64,000 bases of DNA from Christiangramia fulva. GTDB lineage: Bacteria > Bacteroidota > Bacteroidia > Flavobacteriales > Flavobacteriaceae. The stretch spans positions 62,001 to 126,000 of the forward strand of contig NZ_CP028136.1 of NCBI RefSeq assembly GCF_003024155.1, given 5' to 3'. The notes beneath the pieces were generated by a model. That model made no database searches. It was given only the letters and a program-made list of their open reading frames with translations, and was not told the DNA's origin. Every line of letters starts with the position of its first letter. The first letter of the stretch is position 1. Positions 23,256 to 30,221 of this stretch are shown in pieces. The translations under genes were made by a program, and so were the position numbers.

Positions 23256-25719
23256 CAAAATTCCTCATAAACTTCTTCCAGGAATTCTTAAGCTGTTGAA
23301 ATTTTGAAGGCGCGGCTCCGTAATATCCTTTGGCATAACGGTTATAGCCGTAACCATAACCATAGCCGTATCCATAGCCATAGCCATAGCCGTACTTGGC
23401 GCGGTGTACAAAATGGTTCAGTACAAAACTGATATTCTTAACCTCTTCTTTTTTGTATTTTTCATTGATCGTTTCCAGCATCCCCCTCTTGGTATAATCC
23501 TGACGGATAAGGTATAAAGTAGCATCGGCATATTTTACCAGGTTCAGCGCATCGGCTACCATCCCGATAGGCGGGGAATCCAGCACGATATAATCATATT
23601 TTTCTTTAAGACGCTCCATCAGTACATCCATCTTCTCAGTCATCAATAGTTCGGAAGGGTTTGGCGGAACCGGGCCGGAGGTGATCACATCAAGATAAGG
23701 GATCTTACTCGGCTGAATGATCTCTTCTTCCGAAGCCTGGTCGATAAGGTAATTCACAATCCCGTGCTCATTATCAAGTTCAAAGTCATCAAATATCTTG
23801 GGCTTCCGCAAGTCTACCCCTACCAGTACTGTTTTCTTTTCGCTAAGAGCAAATACCGTGGCCAGGTTCATGGCGCAAAAGGTCTTTCCTTCCCCGGAAA
23901 CCGAAGAGGTGATAAGCACTGTTTTGGAGCCCATGATGCCATGCCTTTTATACATGAACTGTAAACTGGATCTTAAGCCCCTGAAACTTTCGGAAATAGA
24001 AGATTTTGGGGAATTAAATACGGCAAGGTTGCTCTCTGCCTTACTGCGTCCTATTAAACCAAGAATAGGAATAGGTGACAACCTGGAAATTTCCTGTGCG
24101 TTGTGAATATTGGTATTCAGAAATACCAGCAGGAACACAAAGGTTAAGGGAATTAAACCACCTACCATCACTGCCATTACATAATTAAGCTGGGTATCAG
24201 GACCAATCCTTCCACCCCCGGTATCTTTGGCTTTATCGATGATCATAACATCGCTCACATTCGCAGCCTTTATGAGGCCAGCTTCGCTCCTTTTTTCAAG
24301 GAACATATTATAGGTGCGCTCGTTGATGGCATACTTGCGCTGGATCTTCATCAAGTCCTGCTCTTCCTGTGGCAATTTTTTGACTTCACTTTCCAGCTGG
24401 GCCATTTTTCGGTTAATATCATTAAGCTCAGTTCTTAAAAGGCCCACAGAAGAACTTATATTTTCGAGGATAATGGATTTAACCGAATTGATCTGCCGGT
24501 CAATATCATCAAAAACCGGAGAATTGGGCTTTAAAGTATATTGATAATTGCTTCTTTCCTCGGCGAGCTGAACGATCTTTCCCACCGCTCCCGCGATACT
24601 TCCTTCACTGATCCCGGCTACCGAAGGCGCTGGTACATTGGAATAATCGTCCCTTGTTTGCAGATAGTCTTTGAGATTGTCATAATAAGCGATCTGCCTT
24701 CTTATTTCCTCTTTTTTCACATCGAGATCAGCGAGTTTTGAAGAAAGATTTCGGCTTTCATCCGAAACATCCATAAGAGAGCTTTCATTCCTAAAACTGT
24801 TAAGCTCCTCCTCTACAGCTTTAAGCTGTTTGGCCTGGGCTGCAAGGCTGCTGTCAATAAACCGAATGGTTTTGGTAGCAAAAAGATTCTTCCGCTCCAG
24901 CATATTCTCACTGAGCACTGCTACCGAACCATTCAGGTAATCTACGATTCGCTCCTTATTTAAGCCGGTCTGACTTAAATTAAGCACTGAAGATCCCTGT
25001 CCATCGGGCGAAATGGAAACACCCCGATATCTTCCTACCGCTCCGTCAAAAGGAGTAAAGCTGATATAATAAGCCTTTTCCTTCGGCGCCTGTCTTTCGG
25101 TTCTTACCACATAGCCAGAAAAAAAAGGTAAGGTGATATGTTCGCCGTATTTGAAGTTCCGATCAAAATCTGAGGCTTCTACTATCCTCGTATCGGTTTC
25201 CTTGAGCTTATAGTTCGTTCTGCTTAAAGTGGCAGGCACCCTGGCTTTGATATTGAAAAGCTTATCGTCCACCTGGTGGATGACCATAGTGACATTATTC
25301 GCCTGGTAGGCAGCGGTATCTGCTATGATCCTAAACGGTGTCTGCCCGTAAACATCAATTCTCTGGTATTCTCCATCGGTTAAATAATTGATGTAGAACT
25401 GGAGTTTTTCAACCACTTCTTCATTGTGGGAACGTGAGCGAAGAATGGTTATGGCTGTACTTACCTTATCTGAAGTTCCTCCCCAGTTAAAGGTCAGGCT
25501 GGTATTCGAAGTAAAGAATGGATTCTGATCGTCTTTTATGGAGATCTGATTTCCCAGGCGGTATACAGGAAGTTTCCTTACATTGTTATAATAGGCTACG
25601 GCAAGGCTGATTCCCACTGAAAGCAAAACCAGCTTCCAGTAACTTATGACCTTTAAAATAAATCCTTTAAAGTCAAAGGTCGAGCCTACATCTGAAATAT
25701 GATCATCTTCATGCGCCAT
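23251..25719 (-). CDS. wzc: Polysaccharide co-polymerase / BY-type tyrosine autokinase
   Basis: An 822-residue inner-membrane protein controlling glycan export and chain length. It has an N-terminal Wzz-type segment with a membrane helix near residues 28-45, a large periplasmic region with coiled coils (LKAVEEELNSFRNESSLM; ELNDINRKMAQLESEVKKLP), a second membrane helix near 515-535, then the kinase domain. Walker A is SSVSGEGKTF (~600-609), Walker A' VLVGVDLRKP and Walker B IVLDSPPIG (~708-716). The C-terminus carries a run of Tyr-Gly dipeptides, the autophosphorylation cluster, encoded by a hexanucleotide tandem repeat. It shares one base with wza (TAATG junction). wzc-wza is flanked on both sides by repeat arrays. 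Confidence 0.95.
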   Translation of the reverse strand: MAHEDDHISDVGSTFDFKGFILKVISYWKLVLLSVGISLAVAYYNNVRKLPVYRLGNQISIKDDQNPFFTSNTSLTFNWGGTSDKVSTAITILRSRSHNEEVVEKLQFYINYLTDGEYQRIDVYGQTPFRIIADTAAYQANNVTMVIHQVDDKLFNIKARVPATLSRTNYKLKETDTRIVEASDFDRNFKYGEHITLPFFSGYVVRTERQAPKEKAYYISFTPFDGAVGRYRGVSISPDGQGSSVLNLSQTGLNKERIVDYLNGSVAVLSENMLERKNLFATKTIRFIDSSLAAQAKQLKAVEEELNSFRNESSLMDVSDESRNLSSKLADLDVKKEEIRRQIAYYDNLKDYLQTRDDYSNVPAPSVAGISEGSIAGAVGKIVQLAEERSNYQYTLKPNSPVFDDIDRQINSVKSIILENISSSVGLLRTELNDINRKMAQLESEVKKLPQEEQDLMKIQRKYAINERTYNMFLEKRSEAGLIKAANVSDVMIIDKAKDTGGGRIGPDTQLNYVMAVMVGGLIPLTFVFLLVFLNTNIHNAQEISRLSPIPILGLIGRSKAESNLAVFNSPKSSISESFRGLRSSLQFMYKRHGIMGSKTVLITSSVSGEGKTFCAMNLATVFALSEKKTVLVGVDLRKPKIFDDFELDNEHGIVNYLIDQASEEEIIQPSKIPYLDVITSGPVPPNPSELLMTEKMDVLMERLKEKYDYIVLDSPPIGMVADALNLVKYADATLYLIRQDYTKRGMLETINEKYKKEEVKNISFVLNHFVHRAKYGYGYGYGYGYGYGYGYNRYAKGYYGAAPSKFQQLKNSWKKFMRNFE
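23338..23395 (-). repeat. In-frame hexanucleotide repeat encoding the Tyr-Gly tail of Wzc
   Basis: Degenerate 6-bp units (GGCTAT, GGATAC, GGTTAC, GGCTAC on the minus strand) encode about eight to nine consecutive Tyr-Gly pairs before NRYAKGYYGAA. Each unit adds one Tyr in frame, so slippage would alter the number of phosphorylatable residues without breaking the frame. Confidence 0.8.
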
Positions 25720-26507
25720 TATCTTGTCGTTAAAAAGTAAATGGAAGTTGCCAGCGTTATCAAACTCGTTACCGTTCTGAAAACTTCTAAACCGGTAGTA
25801 CCCAGTCCTAAAGCTTTTCTGGGCAGCGGATTGACCACGATCATGTCATTGGGCTGTATATAATAATACGGACTTTTAGTAACGTCCAGGCTGGTTACAT
25901 CAACGGTATGCACCTCTTCACCATGCGGATACTGCCTGACTATTTTCACATGTTCCCGGTCTCCCAGCTCCTGAATTCCTCCCGCATTGGCAATGGCTTC
26001 CATGATGGTAACATGATCTTTATAGATCACCTGACTCCCCTGCCCGATTTCTCCAAGCGTGGTATACCTTATCCCCGCCAGTTTTACGGTCACGAATATA
26101 TTAGCCTCTTCCTTAAAATATTCTTCCAGTAACTTCTTTTCTATTTTTTCCCGAACCTCCTTTTCGGTAAACCCCAAAACATTTATTTCCCCAAGTGTGG
26201 GAACCCTGATATTTCCGTGATCGTCAACAGTGAACCCGTCAAAATAAACAGCTTCTTCTGTAGTCGCATTTGGATTGCTCTCTCCAACGGGATTGAACAT
26301 GCCCACCAGTTCCTGATCCAGGGCTTTAACCCTGATACTCAACAGGTCCCCTACCTGAATTCGGTAAGGAGTGCGGATACGCTGTACCTGAATGATGCTG
26401 TCTATCTGCTCTTCATTTTCACGAAGATAAGACATCTGCTTTGTAGATACACAAGAGGTTAAGGCAAGTATCGCAGCGAATAAAAACAAAAATGATTTAA
26501 ATCGCAT
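25719..26507 (-). CDS. wza: Outer-membrane polysaccharide export lipoprotein
   Basis: A Wza/Poly_export protein that forms the outer-membrane channel through which the glycan leaves. From the ATG at 26507 the N-terminus MRFKSFLFLFAAILALTSC is a lipoprotein signal with the acylated Cys in LTSC; a GTG at 26519 would add four residues. YRIQVGDLLSIRV starts the Poly_export domain, TVDDHGNIRVPTLGEINVLG and TLGEIGQGSQVIYKDHVT belong to the beta-grasp/SLBB regions, and a C-terminal hydrophobic helix (SLITLATSIYFL) would cross the outer membrane. About 260 residues is normal for Bacteroidota Wza. It is co-transcribed with wzc from a TATATTTG box at 26530-26537. Confidence 0.93.
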   Translation of the reverse strand: MRFKSFLFLFAAILALTSCVSTKQMSYLRENEEQIDSIIQVQRIRTPYRIQVGDLLSIRVKALDQELVGMFNPVGESNPNATTEEAVYFDGFTVDDHGNIRVPTLGEINVLGFTEKEVREKIEKKLLEEYFKEEANIFVTVKLAGIRYTTLGEIGQGSQVIYKDHVTIMEAIANAGGIQELGDREHVKIVRQYPHGEEVHTVDVTSLDVTKSPYYYIQPNDMIVVNPLPRKALGLGTTGLEVFRTVTSLITLATSIYFLTTR

Positions 26508-26529
26508 AAAGGGCTTCACATAGTTTTAA

Positions 26530-26537
26530 CAAATATA
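26530..26537 (-). promoter_or_regulatory. Bacteroidota -7 box for wza-wzc
   Basis: TATATTTG on the minus strand fits TAnnTTTG and ends 10 nt before the GTG at 26519 (22 nt before ATG 26507). No good -33 TTTG was found at the usual distance. Confidence 0.5.
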
Positions 26538-26615
26538 GTTTTTACCATCTAATAATAAAATAAACTCCGAAAAAACTACTTTTTTTTCAACTTGAGCCCT
26601 AAACCTATCAGGAAA

Positions 26616-26742
26616 GTCATTTCGAAACGGAGCGCAGCGAAGTGAGAAATCTCAAAGTACACACGACAATTTTTAAAAGAATTCCCAGGAACAAACCATG
26701 AGATTTCTCGTCGTCCAGAGCCCCGGGACTCGCTCGAAATGA
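26616..26742. repeat. Inverted-repeat element, copy 2
   Basis: GTCATTTCGAAACGGAGCGC at the left, TCGAAATGA at the right, with inner arms GAGAAATCTCA and TGAGATTTCTC separated by about 43 bp. Nearly the same length as copy 1 at 21781-21908, with differences concentrated in the middle. TACGATT-type heptads follow it (about 26750-26780), as after copy 1. Confidence 0.7.
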
Positions 26743-26831
26743 AAATGGATGAATTACGATTTACGAAGTGGGAAGTACAAATTTTTTTGAGAGTCTGGAG
26801 CATGGAAGAGCTTAAAGCCTAAAACAAAAAA

Positions 26832-26943
26832 CCATTCCCAAATTTCCAAAATGACGAATCTCCAAATTGATTAATTTACACATTGATACATTTTCTCATT
26901 ATCTCATTATCTTATTATCTAATAATCCAACTATCCAAAATGA
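26832..26943. repeat. Octad array 5 (14 units)
   Basis: CCATTCCC, AAATTTCC, AAAATGAC, GAATCTCC, AAATTGAT, TAATTTAC, ACATTGAT, ACATTTTC, TCATTATC, TCATTATC, TTATTATC, TAATAATC, CAACTATC, CAAAATGA. Confidence 0.85.
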
Positions 26944-26979
26944 GATTGCTTCACCGCCTGCGGCGGATCGCAATGACGG
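26942..26979. repeat. REP-like hairpin element, copy 4
   Basis: GAGATTGC (26942-26949), inner stem CCGCC (26954-26958) / GGCGG (26962-26966) with a TGC loop, outer arms ATTGC (26945-26949) / GCAAT (26970-26974). Confidence 0.8.
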
Positions 26980-27023
26980 TATAAAGAATAGGTTTGGTTC
27001 CTGAACACACCCTAACATGCAAC

Positions 27024-27079
27024 AACTCATAACTCCCAACTCTTAACTCAGATGAACTAGCCTAAAGCCTAAAACAAAA
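27024..27079. repeat. Heptad array (8 units)
   Basis: AACTCAT, AACTCCC, AACTCTT, AACTCAG, ATGAACT, AGCCTAA, AGCCTAA, AACAAAA. It shows the uninterrupted version of the heptad order cut by the IS3 element at 20202. Confidence 0.8.
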
Positions 27080-27081
27080 AA

Positions 27082-27201
27082 CCATTTCCAAATTTCCAAA
27101 TCATCAAATTTCCAAATTGATTAATTTTCACATTGATACATTTTCTCATTTTCTCATTTTCTCATTATCTTATTATCTAATAATCCAACTATCCAAAATG
27201 A
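27082..27201. repeat. Octad array 6 (15 units)
   Basis: CCATTTCC, AAATTTCC, AAATCATC, AAATTTCC, AAATTGAT, TAATTTTC, ACATTGAT, ACATTTTC, TCATTTTC, TCATTTTC, TCATTATC, TTATTATC, TAATAATC, CAACTATC, CAAAATGA. Confidence 0.85.
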
Positions 27202-27235
27202 GATTGCTTCACCGCCTGCGGCGGATCGGAATGAC
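27200..27235. repeat. REP-like hairpin element, copy 5
   Basis: GAGATTGC (27200-27207), stem CCGCC (27212-27216) / GGCGG (27220-27224), loop TGC. The outer right arm reads GGAAT rather than GCAAT, one mismatch. Confidence 0.75.
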
Positions 27236-27291
27236 GATAAAGAAAATGGTAAATAGGTTCTGAACCGGTAACATCTGATAACACACTGCAA

Positions 27292-27340
27292 AACTCATAA
27301 CTCATAACTCTTAACTCAGAACTAGCCTAAGTTTAGAGCA
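27292..27340. repeat. Heptad array (7 units)
   Basis: AACTCAT, AACTCAT, AACTCTT, AACTCAG, AACTAGC, CTAAGTT, TAGAGCA, leading within a few bases to octad array 7. Confidence 0.8.
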
Positions 27341-27345
27341 AAAAA

Positions 27346-27465
27346 CCATTTCCAAATTGATCAATTTACACATTGATACATTTTCACATTGGTACATTTT
27401 CTCATTATCTCATTATCTCATCATCTCATTATCTAATTCTCCATCAACCCAACCACCAACCTCAA
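27346..27465. repeat. Octad array 7 (15 units) ending in the pcm stop codon
   Basis: CCATTTCC, AAATTGAT, CAATTTAC, ACATTGAT, ACATTTTC, ACATTGGT, ACATTTTC, TCATTATC, TCATTATC, TCATCATC, TCATTATC, TAATTCTC, CATCAACC, CAACCACC, AACCTCAA. The last unit contains the pcm stop codon (minus strand, 27462-27464). No hairpin copy follows. Confidence 0.8.
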
Positions 27466-28103
27466 TTCTTATCTTCCAACAAGGGCACAAACCTGAAGGC
27501 CCCAAATTCCTTTTTATCGAATTCCTTAACAGATTTGCGTTCAAAAAGAGTCATGGTCTGCACCTCCGATCCCACGGGGATCACCATTTTCCCTCCTACT
27601 TTCAACTGACCTAAAAGATCCTTTGGTACCTCAGGCGCACCAGCCGTAACGATGATCTTATCATAGGGAGCATACTCGGGGAGGCCTTTATAACCGTCGC
27701 CAAAACTTAAATGCTTGGGACGATACCCGATCTTATTCAGGAAAGTTTTCGTTTTTTTATACAACTCATGCTGCCGCTCGATACTGTAAACTTTCGCACC
27801 CAGTTCACAAAGAACAGCGGTTTGATACCCACTTCCCGTACCTATTTCCAGTACCTTTTCACCTTTTTTAACTTCCATTAACTGGGTTTGAAAAGCTACG
27901 GTATAGGGTTGAGAAATGGTCTGATCGGCAGCGATGGGAAAGGCTTTGTCCTGGTAGGCATGATCTTCAAAACTACTGTCCATAAAAAGATGACGCGGGA
28001 TTTTCCCGATCGCTGCCAGCACTTTTTCATCGGTGATCCCCTTCTTCTTCACCGTTTTTACCAGCTGCTGCCGCTTTCCCTGATGTCGGTAAGTGTCTTT
28101 CAA
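27462..28103 (-). CDS. pcm: Protein-L-isoaspartate O-methyltransferase
   Basis: A 213-residue SAM-dependent enzyme that methylates isoaspartyl residues to start repair of aged proteins. The PCMT pattern is clear: VLAAIGKIPRHLFMD, the substrate loop ADQTISQPYTVAFQTQLM, SAM motif I VLEIGTGSGYQTAVLCELGA, YSIERQHELY and IIVTAGAPEVPKDLLGQLKVGG. The start at 28103 is TTG with an AAAGAGAAA-type purine-rich stretch before it. Length is normal for bacterial Pcm (~210). The downstream octad array runs into its stop codon. It is divergent from the oxidoreductase gene at 28230. Confidence 0.95.
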   Translation of the reverse strand: MKDTYRHQGKRQQLVKTVKKKGITDEKVLAAIGKIPRHLFMDSSFEDHAYQDKAFPIAADQTISQPYTVAFQTQLMEVKKGEKVLEIGTGSGYQTAVLCELGAKVYSIERQHELYKKTKTFLNKIGYRPKHLSFGDGYKGLPEYAPYDKIIVTAGAPEVPKDLLGQLKVGGKMVIPVGSEVQTMTLFERKSVKEFDKKEFGAFRFVPLLEDKN

Positions 28104-28215
28104 GATAATTTCTCTTTATTCAGTTCTTAAAAATAGGCAAAGAAAACTGAATTCTGCAAGCAAAACATGCCCCGGATTCTAACGCGGATTTATAAAATAT
28201 TTAGAATCAAAATGC

Positions 28216-28223
28216 TATTTTTG
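28216..28223 (+). promoter_or_regulatory. -7 box immediately before the oxidoreductase gene
   Basis: TATTTTTG matches TAnnTTTG and ends 6 nt before the ATG at 28230. A transcript starting 4-7 nt after the box would be leaderless or use the second ATG at 28239 with a ~10-nt leader. Confidence 0.5.
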
Positions 28224-28229
28224 TGAAAA

Positions 28230-29204
28230 ATGCAAAATATGCTGAAAGCTGGCGTTCTGGGTGCAGGACATCTTGGAAAGATCCATCTCAAACTTTTAAA
28301 TCAATCTGAAAAATATGAGCTTATTGGTTTTTTTGATGCCGATAAGGAAAATGCTAAAAAAGTAGCCGATGAATTCGGATACAAAATGTTCGATAACCTG
28401 GACGAACTGATTGCAGCAGCCGATATGGTAGATGTGGTGACTCCTACCCTCTCCCATTTTGAGGTCGCCAAAAAGGTGATCTCCGCGGGAAAACACCTTT
28501 TTATCGAAAAACCCATTACCAATACTTTTAAAGAAGCCGAAGAACTGATCGCTCTTGCCAAAAAGCACGGAGTAAAAGGCCAGGTTGGTCATGTAGAAAG
28601 GTTCAACCCTGCTTTTCAGGCGGTTGTCGATCGTATTGAAAACCCGATGTTTATCGAGGCGCACCGTCTGGCAGAATTCAACCCTCGCGGAACCGATGTT
28701 CCCGTGGTGCTTGACCTGATGATCCATGATATCGATGCGGTATTGAGTGTGGTGAAAAGCGAGGTCAAAAAGATCAATGCCAGCGGAGTTTCGGTGATCA
28801 GCGACACTCCCGATATCGCCAACGCGCGTATCGAATTCGAAAATGGTTGTGTGGCAAATCTTACCGCCAGCAGGATTTCGATGAAGAATATGAGAAAATC
28901 GAGGTTCTTCCAGCGCGACGCTTATATTTCTGTAGATTTTCTGGAAAAGGTTTGTGAAGTGGTAAAAATGAAGGACGCCCCTGAAGATCCCGATGATTTC
29001 GCCATGATCCTTCAGAATGCGGAAGGAGTGAAAAAACAGATCTACTTTGATAATCCATCCGTTTCGCCGAACAACGCGATCCTGGAAGAACTGGAAAGTT
29101 TCGCCGAGGCCATTCATAACGATTCAGAACCCGTGGTGACTATGGCGCAGGCGGCAAAAGCCTTGAAAATAGCCAACCAGGTGATCGAGAATTTTGATTT
29201 ATAA
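28230..29204 (+). CDS. Gfo/Idh/MocA family NAD(P)-dependent oxidoreductase
   Basis: A 324-residue dehydrogenase. The N-terminal Rossmann fold begins LKAGVLGAGHLGKIHLKLL with the GxGxxG nucleotide loop; HLFIEKPITNTF carries the conserved EKP Lys, and GQVGHVERFNPAFQAV and DLMIHDIDAVLSV form the substrate domain. The substrate is unknown; members act on sugars or inositol, or as biliverdin-reductase-like enzymes. Two ATGs (28230 and 28239) are possible; the second fits family N-termini better if transcription starts near 28228. A perfect 15-bp inverted repeat separates it from the next gene. Confidence 0.9.
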   Translation: MQNMLKAGVLGAGHLGKIHLKLLNQSEKYELIGFFDADKENAKKVADEFGYKMFDNLDELIAAADMVDVVTPTLSHFEVAKKVISAGKHLFIEKPITNTFKEAEELIALAKKHGVKGQVGHVERFNPAFQAVVDRIENPMFIEAHRLAEFNPRGTDVPVVLDLMIHDIDAVLSVVKSEVKKINASGVSVISDTPDIANARIEFENGCVANLTASRISMKNMRKSRFFQRDAYISVDFLEKVCEVVKMKDAPEDPDDFAMILQNAEGVKKQIYFDNPSVSPNNAILEELESFAEAIHNDSEPVVTMAQAAKALKIANQVIENFDL

Positions 29205-29208
29205 AACA

Positions 29209-29241
29209 AAACCTGCAAGGTTTTAGAAACCTTGCAGGTTT
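29209..29241 (+). terminator. Perfect 15-bp inverted repeat, terminator-like
   Basis: AAACCTGCAAGGTTT (29209-29223) and AAACCTTGCAGGTTT (29227-29241) pair perfectly around TAG. On the plus strand it is followed by TAAAAACTTTTT. It lies 5 bp after the oxidoreductase stop and 14 bp before the next start codon, so it may end or attenuate transcription. Each arm is itself nearly palindromic. Confidence 0.65.
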
Positions 29242-29255
29242 AAAAACTTTTTAAA

Positions 29256-30146
29256 ATGAAAAACATAGCAGTAATTGGAGCCGGAACTATGGGAAATGGT
29301 ATCGCGCATACCTTTGCCCAGTACGGTTACAAAGTTCAGTTAATCGATATTTCTGAGGAAAACCTTAAAAAAGGACTGGATACCATTTCGAAGAATCTTG
29401 ACCGTATGGTTTCCAAAGAAAAGATTTCCGAAGACGATAAAAAGAACACCCTAAATAATATCACCACTTATACCGATATTTCGGAAGGTGTTGAATATGC
29501 AAGTGTCGTGGTGGAAGCGGCTACCGAGAATACCGAGCTTAAACTGAAGATCTTCCGTCACCTGGACCAGTCCACTTCTGAAGATACCATACTTGCAACC
29601 AATACTTCTTCGATCTCTATTACCCAGATCGCGGCGGCGGTTTCAAATCCCGAGCGCGTGATCGGGATGCATTTTATGAATCCTGTGCCGGTAATGAAAC
29701 TCGTGGAGATCATTCGGGGTTATAATACCAGTGACGAGGTGACCCATACGATCATGGAGCTGTCTAAAAAACTACATAAAGTTCCGGTGGAAGTGAATGA
29801 TTATCCGGGTTTTGTGGCGAACCGCATCCTTATGCCAATGATCAACGAAGCCATTGAAACGCTTTACAACGGGGTGGCCGGCGTTTACGAGATCGATACT
29901 GTGATGAAACTCGGGATGGCGCACCCGATGGGACCACTTCAGCTGGCGGATTTTATCGGTCTCGATGTTTGCCTTTCTATTCTGGAAGTGATGTACGAAG
30001 GTTTCAAGAATCCGAAATATGCTCCCTGCCCATTGCTTACCAATATGGTCAGAGCCGGAAAGATCGGAGTAAAATCGGGAGAAGGTTTCTACGATTATTC
30101 CGAAAGCAAAAAAGCTGAAAAAGTTTCATCGCAGTTTAGTAGTTAG
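29256..30146 (+). CDS. hbd: 3-hydroxybutyryl-CoA / 3-hydroxyacyl-CoA dehydrogenase
   Basis: A 296-residue NAD-dependent enzyme that interconverts 3-hydroxyacyl-CoA and 3-oxoacyl-CoA. It begins KNIAVIGAGTMGNGIAHTFA (NAD-binding GxGxxG). The catalytic His is in GMHFMNPVPVMKLVEI, NTSSISI lies in the active-site segment, and VPVEVNDYPGFVANRILMPM starts the C-terminal domain; HPMGPLQLADFIGLDVCL is the classic 3HCDH signature. Length is normal for the stand-alone form. The stop codon (30144-30146) coincides with the end of the first unit of a heptad repeat. Confidence 0.93.
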   Translation: MKNIAVIGAGTMGNGIAHTFAQYGYKVQLIDISEENLKKGLDTISKNLDRMVSKEKISEDDKKNTLNNITTYTDISEGVEYASVVVEAATENTELKLKIFRHLDQSTSEDTILATNTSSISITQIAAAVSNPERVIGMHFMNPVPVMKLVEIIRGYNTSDEVTHTIMELSKKLHKVPVEVNDYPGFVANRILMPMINEAIETLYNGVAGVYEIDTVMKLGMAHPMGPLQLADFIGLDVCLSILEVMYEGFKNPKYAPCPLLTNMVRAGKIGVKSGEGFYDYSESKKAEKVSSQFSS

Positions 30147-30174
30147 TACTGAGTATTGAGTACTGAGTAGTTAG
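30140..30174. repeat. Heptad array starting at the hbd stop codon (5 units)
   Basis: TAGTTAG, TACTGAG, TATTGAG, TACTGAG, TAGTTAG. The first unit holds the hbd stop. It is followed by TATTTTTTT and by a looser CTCCTTAACTNTTTA repeat up to the next start codon. Confidence 0.75.
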
Positions 30175-30221
30175 TATTTTTTTCACTCCTTAACTCTTTA
30201 CCTCCTTAACTTTAATAAAAT

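Noticed and set aside
26576..26803. 75-residue minus-strand open frame
   Set aside because: It lies in the 128-bp inverted-repeat element; its sequence is the translation of the repeat and the same residues recur in fragments elsewhere.
21506..27465. CRISPR array
   Set aside because: Repeats are 7-8 bp, degenerate and contiguous, without uniform repeat-spacer alternation or cas genes.
27357..27614. Two overlapping plus-strand frames (to 27614)
   Set aside because: Their N-terminal halves are octad repeats (HIDTFSH, HYLIISS patterns) and the rest is antisense to pcm.
28296..29117. 273-residue antisense frame
   Set aside because: Opposite the clearly coding Gfo/Idh oxidoreductase; an antisense shadow.
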